Positions 43,299 through 49,127 of a stretch of DNA of 49,127 nt are shown here, one piece after another. The stretch comes from Deltaproteobacteria bacterium (GTDB lineage: Bacteria; Desulfobacterota; JAFDED01): NCBI GenBank assembly GCA_019310535.1, contig JAFDED010000021.1, forward strand, positions 1 through 49,127. The letters run 5' to 3'. Position 1 is the first letter of the stretch, and each line of letters begins with the position of its first letter. The notes under the pieces were generated by a model. That model did not search any database. It was not told the DNA's origin and saw only the letters and a list, made by a program, of their open reading frames with translations. A program made the translations under genes and the position numbers.

Positions 43299-44369
43299 AT
43301 GCATCTCAGGCAAGACCATATGACCAGCCGGGAGCGTATGGATGCCCTTTGGCAGTACCGGAAACCGGACCGAGTTCCTCTTGCTGCCTTGGGTACCGGA
43401 TTTAACACCAAAAACACCGGCCATAGTGTAGCGGACGCCTATGACGATCCGGAGAAGAGTTTCTTCGCGATGGTGTGGACCGCGGAACAGTATGGCTGGG
43501 ATCCTATACCTCAGCTTTCCGGACATGCCGTTTTGGGTGCCAAGGACTTTGGAGGAGAAGTCCGACTGCCGCAGGGCGAGTACGAAGGCGCCCTTGTGGT
43601 AAAATCCTATCCGGTGCAGACGGAAGATGATATCGAAAATCTGCAAATGCCTGATCCGAAAACCGCGGGCAGAATTCCAAAGGCCATGAGGCTCGCGAAA
43701 CTTCAATACGAAAACAACCTGCCGGTATATTTCTTTTCGCGTTCCCCTTTCACTATGGCAGCCAACATCTGCGGCCTGAATCGGTTTTGCAGATGGATAC
43801 TGAAGAAGCCGGAGTTGTGTGAAAGACTCATGAGGTTGACCATAGATCACATCTTCAATGTACTGGAATATTGGGTGGAAACGTTCGGACCGGAGAAGGT
43901 CTTCGCCTGGATGAGTTCCCCTAGCGAGTCCAATCAAGTGATTTCACCCAAACAAATGGAAAAGTTCGCGCTCCCGTATCATTACGAGTACCACGAAAGG
44001 TTGAAAGCCCTGGGAATCAATCGGTTTGGCTTTCATATTTGCGGTGATCAGAACCTCAACATGCCCTGCCTGGCCGAGGCCCCTCCGTGGAGCCATCCCA
44101 GCGTGCTCAGTTTTGGCCACGAGGTGGATATCGAAGAGGCGGGGAAATATTTCCCGGAAGACATTATCTTTGGCAATATTGCGCCCGCTGTGATTCAGAC
44201 CGGAACACCGCAGCAAGTGTATGAACTTTGCAAGATCGCCATTGAAAAAGGAAAGAAAGCGCCCGGCGGCTTTATCCTGGGGCCCGGCTGCGGATTGCCT
44301 GTGGCGGCACCGCCTGTCAACGTGTATGCGATGACCAAAGCGGTCCACGATTTCGGCTGGTATGTATGA
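43299..44369 (+). CDS. UroD/MtaA-family corrinoid methyltransferase
   Basis: Three hundred fifty-six residues from ATG 43299 (GTG 43284 possible); GAGGG upstream. Uroporphyrinogen decarboxylase fold: RERMDALWQYRKPDRVPL, then FGFHICGDQNLNM with the zinc-site pair H246/C248 and C331 in LGPGCGLPVAAPPVN. These zinc residues mark methyltransferases (MtaA, MtbA, CmuA) rather than true HemE. It would move a methyl group between a methylated substrate or acceptor (coenzyme M, tetrahydrofolate or a thiol) and the corrinoid protein. Substrate-side and acceptor-side roles cannot be told apart here. Confidence 0.88.
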   Translation: MHLRQDHMTSRERMDALWQYRKPDRVPLAALGTGFNTKNTGHSVADAYDDPEKSFFAMVWTAEQYGWDPIPQLSGHAVLGAKDFGGEVRLPQGEYEGALVVKSYPVQTEDDIENLQMPDPKTAGRIPKAMRLAKLQYENNLPVYFFSRSPFTMAANICGLNRFCRWILKKPELCERLMRLTIDHIFNVLEYWVETFGPEKVFAWMSSPSESNQVISPKQMEKFALPYHYEYHERLKALGINRFGFHICGDQNLNMPCLAEAPPWSHPSVLSFGHEVDIEEAGKYFPEDIIFGNIAPAVIQTGTPQQVYELCKIAIEKGKKAPGGFILGPGCGLPVAAPPVNVYAMTKAVHDFGWYV

Positions 44370-44437
44370 TTGATGATCAGCACGTTGTCTTCACTTTTGA
44401 CTGAATCTTCCCCGGCACCTGGGAGAAAAGGACCTGA

Positions 44438-45217
44438 ATGGAAAGTTTCGGCGCCTTGTTGCCAAGCGTATCAGCCTCACAAGAACCGCTTTTGATTGCA
44501 TTATTAATGATGGGCGCCTTTGCAGGAGCTTTCATCACATCGGGCTTTGGTATAGGCGGTGGCGTGGTGATGACTCCTCTGTTTATAATGCTCCTCCCGG
44601 CCAAAATCGGCGTAGGACTGGGTGCTCCCCTCATGTTATTGATCAGCGGCACAGCCGTGCGCCAGTACTGGAGACAATGGAACCGGCGTAACCTGCTGGT
44701 GCTTCTCCCCTCTTGTCTGGCTGGTATATGGCTTGGCAGCTATTTATTGGCGGCGGTTTCCGGGGAAACGGTGCGCAAGACAGTGGGCGTGCTGGCCCTC
44801 GGTTTTGGCTTCATTCAGTTAATCATCATCGACCGACCCGATTTGAGAATCCGTTTTCGCCCTCCAGAATGGCAAGGTGTCTTTTTCGGATTGGGCTCGG
44901 GCATAACCACCGCCCTTGCTCATACCGGCGGCATCGTTTTTTCCTTCTATTTGTTTCCCAACAGCCCAACAAAAGAGTCTTTTGTCGCGACCACGGTTTT
45001 TCTTTTTTTCTCCTCCGGCCTGGTGAAGATCGGAACCTACTGGTATTATGATATCCTGACCATTCCGATCCTGATCGCTTCGCTGGCGCTTGTCCCTTCT
45101 TTGATAGCCGGCTCCATCGCGGGAAAATGGCTCAACAGACGCTTATCCAACAAGCTGTTCATGCGGCTGATCCCGCTTATTGCCGCGGCCATGGGGATCA
45201 AGCTGATCCTTGGATAG
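44438..45217 (+). CDS. TauE/SafE family permease (1)
   Basis: Two hundred fifty-nine residues with about eight membrane helices. Motif GFGIGGGVVMTPLFIMLLPA near helix 1 and the internal pseudo-repeat (FGLGSGITTALAHTGGIVFS) are those of TauE/SafE anion permeases, linked to export of sulfite, sulfonates or other organic anions. Ribosome binding site AAGGA before ATG 44438. Same direction as, and 68 bases after, the methyltransferase; the pair may belong to one transcript. Confidence 0.9.
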   Translation: MESFGALLPSVSASQEPLLIALLMMGAFAGAFITSGFGIGGGVVMTPLFIMLLPAKIGVGLGAPLMLLISGTAVRQYWRQWNRRNLLVLLPSCLAGIWLGSYLLAAVSGETVRKTVGVLALGFGFIQLIIIDRPDLRIRFRPPEWQGVFFGLGSGITTALAHTGGIVFSFYLFPNSPTKESFVATTVFLFFSSGLVKIGTYWYYDILTIPILIASLALVPSLIAGSIAGKWLNRRLSNKLFMRLIPLIAAAMGIKLILG

Positions 45218-45461
45218 AGAACATGTGCTTGTTTTTTAGCGCCCCTTGGCCCCTTATTCGCTAACATGTCTCTCATCGAGCAATGCGCTGTTTCCCTTCC
45301 ACATTCTCCCGCATGGTAGCGTAGTCGCTTACAGGAAAGTGATACGTCCATTTTCTTCACGCAGCACGAGATGAACCTCTGCTGTGTCAATTGAAAAAAT
45401 GTCTTTACGATTGTGCCATTTGGGTATCTGATCCGGGCATTTTGTCGAACAGAGATCAGCC
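45218..45461. other. Convergent gap between the two TauE/SafE genes
   Basis: No gene and no clear stem with a T-run was seen. Confidence 0.35.
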
Positions 45462-46190
45462 TCAAGAAACCAGCAGCCGAATGCCTGTGAATACCAAAAA
45501 TATAAGAATTAAGCGATAAAATATTTGTTCTTTTATAGTGTTAAAAAGCCTCACGCCGAAAAAAAGCCCCAGAGCGGCAAAGGGGATGGTGATGACTCCC
45601 CAAAGGAATGCCTGGTAAGTCAAAACCCCTGACAGAGCATAAAAAGGAGCTAACAGACAACACATGGTCATTGCCCATATAAGAAACGTTGCTTTGAGTT
45701 CTTCTTTTTTTAATCCTTTAAGGGTGAGGTAAGTTACGATAATTGGCCCGGATGCCACTATGGCTCCACCTACGACGCCGCTGAGGAATCCAGCAAGCAG
45801 TCCCCACGCATTATTGCTGATCAGTGGTCGAGCGGGAAAGCTCCTCCTTGTGGAACAAAAGCAATAGAGAAGGATAAAGGCTCCCAAAAACAATCGAATG
45901 GTTTCTTCGCTTAAAACCCGTAATAAATTTACTCCTAACGGGAGGCCCAGTATTAGCCCAAAAAGAAGTGGCGCAACATATCGGAGGGTCAGGTGATGCC
46001 TAAGGTTAAAAAGCAGGTACCCCGTATAGAAGGGCGCTTGCATGGCGATCATAGGAACAGCGATCTTGACGCTGATGAAATAAGGCAAAAGAGCCAGGCA
46101 GATCAATGCATAACCAAAACCGAACACTCCGTAAATCAATGCGGAGATTATCACTACAGAGGATACGGGAATAATGGTATAGTCGATCAT
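45462..46190 (-). CDS. TauE/SafE family permease (2)
   Basis: Two hundred forty-two residues, again about eight helices: VFGFGYALICLALLPYFISV, FGLILGLPLGVNLL, GLLAGFLSGVVGGAIVASGP, ending in FRLILIFLVFTGIRLL. It is only distantly related to the first copy, lacking the GxGGG motif spelled there, so this is not a recent duplication. Start ATG 46190 has no close ribosome binding site. Convergent with the first copy. Confidence 0.85.
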   Translation of the reverse strand: MIDYTIIPVSSVVIISALIYGVFGFGYALICLALLPYFISVKIAVPMIAMQAPFYTGYLLFNLRHHLTLRYVAPLLFGLILGLPLGVNLLRVLSEETIRLFLGAFILLYCFCSTRRSFPARPLISNNAWGLLAGFLSGVVGGAIVASGPIIVTYLTLKGLKKEELKATFLIWAMTMCCLLAPFYALSGVLTYQAFLWGVITIPFAALGLFFGVRLFNTIKEQIFYRLILIFLVFTGIRLLVS

Positions 46191-46939
46191 TATGATTGGC
46201 GCTTCTCCATGAATGCAAGATTATGATATTAAGGATAAAATCGGTGCCGAAGTTTGTAAGCAATAGTTGATACTGTGCCGTTTGCAAGCAAAACGATGAA
46301 CGTAATGGACATCTCTGCTTTCCAGCAGACCGCAAAGCGCCTGAACACTCAAACGAGGCATAATCTCTTCATACCTGTTTCCATTTTGTGCATTCCCATC
46401 AAGAGTTGTAATGGATAGCTTCTCCGCTATGAAGAAAGACGTCGTTCATGCTCTTTATTCCTTTCATTCACAGAGCCTGCCCATAGAGATCCATTGTTTG
46501 CTTGATAGTTGGGCGGCGGAGGCTGATTTTGGATGTTCCGCTTTAGTATCAATCCCTCGCAAGGGTGGATACGGCAATAAGCAGTGGAATCGGCCTGACT
46601 ACCGGCAGCTACCCGGACTAGCTCGCCATTGGTCAGGGCATAGACACTGGGTCGCTCTATCCGCCGAAGAAGCAAAATTGGCTGTGTCCCATGCCATAAA
46701 CTATACGTCCCGGTAACTCCCTGATCCGGCCATCGTCGCAGCGCACCACCATGGCGGCGTCCTGCCATGGCACAAATCGAGAGACCTTGAACTTCATACT
46801 CATACGGGGGACCAGCAATGCCCAAGGATGTGGCCAAGGAGATACTCTCCATGCTCCACAATGCCGAGTGCTGCATTTTTTTATGACACGAAGAGACGGT
46901 CTGTCAGGCTAGTTTTGCATACAATTCGGTAAGAGAGAA
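46191..46939. other. Non-coding or decayed stretch
   Basis: Two overlapping open frames on opposite strands (46411-46716 plus, 46427-46876 minus) have no ribosome binding site and no recognisable product. Base composition is more A/T-rich than the flanking genes. It adjoins the IS110-like relic and may be decayed element DNA. Confidence 0.4.
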
Positions 46940-47262
46940 AAAAAGACCAAGGCTAATGTATTCATTGGAAATGATCTTCATTTCAAGACCGCCAATGTCA
47001 TCGTCATTGAAGAGTACCAAAGAATTGCAGCCAAAGCAAATTTGTGCCGTGTAAAAGTGCCGGTTAAATCTCTTGTGTATCTGAATGCCTGTTTAACACG
47101 TTGATAGAATCCGCCTCCGCAAGGTACCGGTTATACAATGCGCTCACAAATGCCGGCTTCGATGTCATCGCCTCAAACTCGAAGAATATACCGACCATTG
47201 CCTCGCAGAATTCTGTCAAAGATTTTCTGGAACAAATTCACACATTCCCCATCTTTTCCTGA
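46940..47262 (+). pseudogene. Remnant of an IS110-type (DEDD) transposase N-terminus
   Basis: The plus strand reads FIGNDLHFKTANVIVIEEYQ then CRVKVPVKSLVYLNACL until a TGA at about 47104, and continues in another frame with IESASARYRLYNALTNAGFD, VIASN. IS110 transposases begin with YVGxDxHxxT and later have vvEStynWYWLvdgLmeaGydVxLaN, so both pieces match in order. Frameshift, stop and missing start show it is dead. No ends identified. The identification is by eye. Confidence 0.5.
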
Positions 47263-47432
47263 GATACAGTCTTTACAGGATAACCGGTTTCTGTTATATT
47301 TAATTCAGTCAATAGCGTTATGCCCCCTCCGCACATAAGGATTCACAGGCAAAAGTATCTTTCAGGGTTAGTGGTGTTGAACAGATAGGAAAACGCCTGG
47401 AATGGTTTTTTTGAGCCTCTACGAGGTTCGTA

Positions 47433-47870
47433 ATGGAAAAGAGGAAATATCCGGATCATCCGCTTGTTGGTGTTGGCGCCGTGATCATTGGGGGAGAGCG
47501 GGTGATACTGATTCGTCGCGGTAAGGAGCCGGGCTATGGGCGATGGAGTATTCCCGGGGGGGCGGTGAAACTCGGTGAAAGCCTTCGGGAAGCATTGACG
47601 CGCGAGGTGCGCGAAGAAACAGGCCTTGAAGTGACAGTCGGCCTGATGATCGAGGTGTTGGATCGCATTGTAAAGGATAATGGGGGCCGGGTGGCATACC
47701 ACTACGTACTTATCGACTATGTATGCTCGGTTTGCGGCGGGCAGTTGGCTCCTGATACTGATGCTTTAGACGTTTGCTGGGTGCGTAAGGAAGAGATTGG
47801 GTTTTTTGATTTGCCGGAAATAACTCGAGCTGTTATTGAAAAAGCATGGAAAATAGATAAAAATAATTGA
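47433..47870 (+). CDS. Nudix hydrolase
   Basis: One hundred forty-five residues. Complete Nudix box at 43-65: GAVKLGES, then seven residues, then REVREETGLEV, providing the metal-binding Glu residues. N-terminal VGVGAVIIGGERVILIRRGK is usual for the ADP-ribose/NTP-type group (MutT/ADPRase-like). Hydrolyses a nucleoside diphosphate linked compound; substrate not evident. A CxxC-like CSVCGG (around residue 97) is present. Start ATG 47433 follows GAGG. A terminator lies 78 bases after the stop. Confidence 0.9.
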   Translation: MEKRKYPDHPLVGVGAVIIGGERVILIRRGKEPGYGRWSIPGGAVKLGESLREALTREVREETGLEVTVGLMIEVLDRIVKDNGGRVAYHYVLIDYVCSVCGGQLAPDTDALDVCWVRKEEIGFFDLPEITRAVIEKAWKIDKNN

Positions 47871-47948
47871 ATATCAGACGACAAAACAAGAGTTTTGGCG
47901 CACAAGAACCTTTACATACGAATAGAGACGATTTGAATTTTGAATATA

Positions 47949-47970
47949 GGAGAAATTTTTCTCCTTTTCC
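47949..47970 (+). terminator. Terminator after the Nudix gene
   Basis: GGAGAAA (47949-47955), TT, TTTCTCC (47958-47964), then TTTTCC: a 7-bp stem (or 6 bp with a four-base loop) with a short T-run. Confidence 0.55.
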
Positions 47971-47972
47971 CC

Positions 47973-48001
47973 TTGACAATTTTATGGAAATAGAATAATC
48001 T
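47973..48001 (+). promoter_or_regulatory. Candidate promoter for the tRNA-tuf operon
   Basis: TTGACA (47973-47978) then A/T-rich sequence; with a 17-base spacer the -10 is TAATCT (47996-48001). The -35 is perfect, the -10 poor. The leader to the first tRNA would be about 265 bases. Confidence 0.45.
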
Positions 48002-48085
48002 AAAAAGATAATTTTCAATTGGTCTTTGAAAGTATTTACCGGAATTTTGGGGAAGTAAAAAAGGGATCTTTTTTATTTTTGCATT

Positions 48086-48105
48086 CTTTATCGACCTTTA
48101 TCGAC
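48086..48105. repeat. Tandem 10-bp repeat CTTTATCGAC
   Basis: Two exact head-to-tail copies (48086-48095, 48096-48105) in the leader region of the tRNA operon. Confidence 0.85.
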
Positions 48106-48130
48106 ATCGCCGGCAAAAAATAAACTAAGC

Positions 48131-48167
48131 GAAGCTCCCCGCTTGCGGGACAAGTAGAGGGGAGTTC
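48131..48167. repeat. REP-like palindrome before the tRNA operon
   Basis: GAAGCTCCCC (48131-48140) pairs with GGGGAGTTC (48159-48167) with one bulge; the interior contains CCCGC/GCGGG, a nested stem. No T-run. The form suits a dispersed palindromic element or an RNA processing site. Confidence 0.5.
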
Positions 48168-48274
48168 ATCCACCTTATTCCAACTTTGCATTCACCTTCG
48201 TCCGCATCGCAGGTTATTCTGCGGGATTTTCATCAGACTCAGTACCGCATTGGTTTTGGGTTGAAAAGAATTTT

Positions 48275-48349
48275 GCTGGCGTAGCTCAATGGTAGAGCAG
48301 CTGATTTGTAATCAGCAGGTTGCGGGTTCAAATCCCATCGCCAGCTCCA
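48275..48349 (+). tRNA. tRNA-Thr (TGT)
   Basis: Acceptor GCTGGCG pairs with CGCCAGC (48339-48345), discriminator T, encoded CCA (48347-48349). Anticodon stem GCTGA/TCAGC encloses loop TTTGTAA with anticodon TGT. T-loop TTCAAAT. First tRNA of the conserved Thr-Tyr-Gly-Thr-tuf block. Confidence 0.96.
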
Positions 48350-48365
48350 AAACAATCGATCTACT

Positions 48366-48450
48366 GGAGAGGTTCCCGAGCGGTCAAAGGGAGCAGACTG
48401 TAAATCTGCCGGCACAGCCTTCGGAGGTTCGAATCCTCCCCTCTCCACCA
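48366..48450 (+). tRNA. tRNA-Tyr (GTA)
   Basis: Acceptor GGAGAGG pairs with the 3' CCTCTCC; anticodon stem GCAGA/TCTGC with loop CTGTAAA, anticodon GTA. Long variable arm (CGGCACAGCCTTCG) as in class II bacterial tRNA-Tyr. Encoded CCA at 48448-48450. Confidence 0.96.
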
Positions 48451-48631
48451 TGTATTTGCAAACCAGGGGTATTTGATCAATTTCATGGGCGTGAACAGCT
48501 GCCACCGCACCTCAGCAGTCAATACAATATTCTTAATGATGGCCTTGAAAGATTTCAAAGTGTTTTTCCCGCTGATGAAATATTGGATGGAGAGGGGAAA
48601 TAAGCGCCGATAGATGGGCCTTGAATATTAT

Positions 48632-48708
48632 GCGGGAATAGCTCAGTTGGCTAGAGCATCAGCCTTCCAAGCTGAGGGTCGCGGGTTCGAGTCCCGTTTC
48701 CCGCTCCA
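48632..48708 (+). tRNA. tRNA-Gly (TCC)
   Basis: Acceptor GCGGGAA with TTCCCGC (48698-48704); anticodon stem TCAGC/GCTGA, loop CTTCCAA, anticodon TCC; encoded CCA at 48706-48708. About 180 bases separate it from tRNA-Tyr, with no gene between. Confidence 0.96.
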
Positions 48709-48829
48709 TGATTAGTAACCATTGCCCAAGGATTCCCTCGATTAGTGAGGGGAGGCTTATATATATAATGGAAAAAGGCCGTTGGAGGGACACACGGCTG
48801 GGTTTTGGTGTACATTCAAATGCACAAGA

Positions 48830-48906
<77 letters not shown>

Positions 48907-49029
48907 ATAACAATAACATGTACGCTCATGGTCATTCGTCAACCGATCGAATCGGACGATAATGATGCCCTGAGATGACCATGACATAAGAGAGTATCGT
49001 GGAAGCGGCGTTTTAAGGAGGAATAGCGC

Positions 49030-49127
49030 ATGGCCAAGCAGAAATTTATGAGGACGAAGCCGCACATCAACGTGGGGACCATTGGCCACGTGGACCACGG
49101 GAAGACCACCTTAACGGCGGCCATCAC
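49030..49127 (+). CDS. tuf: Elongation factor Tu (partial, runs off right edge)
   Basis: ATG 49030 with AAGGAGGAA upstream. The first 32 residues begin [20 protein letters not shown] followed by [22 protein letters not shown] is the P-loop of the GTPase. EF-Tu delivers aminoacyl-tRNA to the ribosome. The order Thr-Tyr-Gly-Thr-tuf matches the tufB operon of many proteobacteria. Residues after 32 lie outside the window. Confidence 0.96.
   Translation, partial: MAKQKFMRTKPHINVGTIGHVDHGKTTLTAAI

Noticed and set aside
46427..46876. 149-codon minus-strand frame
   Set aside because: No start signal and no family resemblance; lies in a decayed region with an overlapping opposite frame.
48060..48080. 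A-run/T-run around GGGATC as a terminator
   Set aside because: The stem is imperfect and consists mainly of A-T pairs; not convincing.

Overview
The window looks like chromosomal DNA of an anaerobic, heterotrophic Desulfobacterota (deltaproteobacterial, Syntrophobacter-like) organism, perhaps from a metagenome. This is inferred from the mix of gene families: corrinoid methyl-transfer proteins, ferredoxin-linked redox genes, acyl-CoA and 2-oxoacid dehydrogenases, a TAXI-type TRAP transporter, TauE/SafE permeases, and the conserved end block tRNA-Thr, tRNA-Tyr, tRNA-Gly, tRNA-Thr, tuf. A candidate selenoprotein gene fits the same group. The species cannot be named from sequence alone.

Layout. 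1-3360, minus strand: accessory replication module of a probable integrated plasmid or satellite element: MerR regulator, HTH-like small protein, unknown small protein, CHC2/TOPRIM primase fused to a RepA/KaiC-type ATPase, a cluster of TTGCCACT repeats, and an excisionase-like HTH gene cut by the window edge. 3484-4752: orphan coiled-coil protein with its own strong promoter. 4987-10735: B12-binding radical SAM protein with a C-terminal STAS domain, lone polysaccharide-type ABC permease, rsmA, parvulin-type lipoprotein, small conserved protein. 11110-12930: redox module of a rhodanese with an in-frame TGA (candidate selenocysteine), a thioredoxin-reductase-like flavoprotein and a ferredoxin. 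13129-15838: M16 peptidase pair, one active and one apparently inactive. 16218-19521: MFS exporter and GT-C type glycosyltransferase.

20061-29851 is the most interesting block: an XRE-cupin regulator, a dipeptidase remnant, a glycerate-2-kinase-family kinase, an enolase paralogue lacking several catalytic residues, an opine-type dehydrogenase, a saccharopine-dehydrogenase-like protein, and a TAXI-TRAP transporter with DUF1850. All genes run the same way with short gaps. It reads as a catabolic operon for an imported carboxylate whose identity is unknown. 29852-30990 is a scar of palindromes and a dead transposase, followed by a DUF1015 gene and a tRNA 3'-end fragment.

32702-35041, minus strand: flavin oxidoreductases. 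35181-41115: divergent promoter and an operon for a small Cys-rich protein, 3-hydroxyacyl-CoA dehydrogenase, acyl-CoA dehydrogenase and E1alpha/E1beta/E2 of a 2-oxoacid dehydrogenase; no E3 is present. 41229-46190: QueG-like Fe-S protein, corrinoid protein plus UroD/MtaA-family methyltransferase, and two TauE/SafE permeases. 46191-47432 is decayed DNA with an IS110-like remnant. A Nudix gene with a terminator precedes the tRNA-tuf operon, which runs off the right edge.
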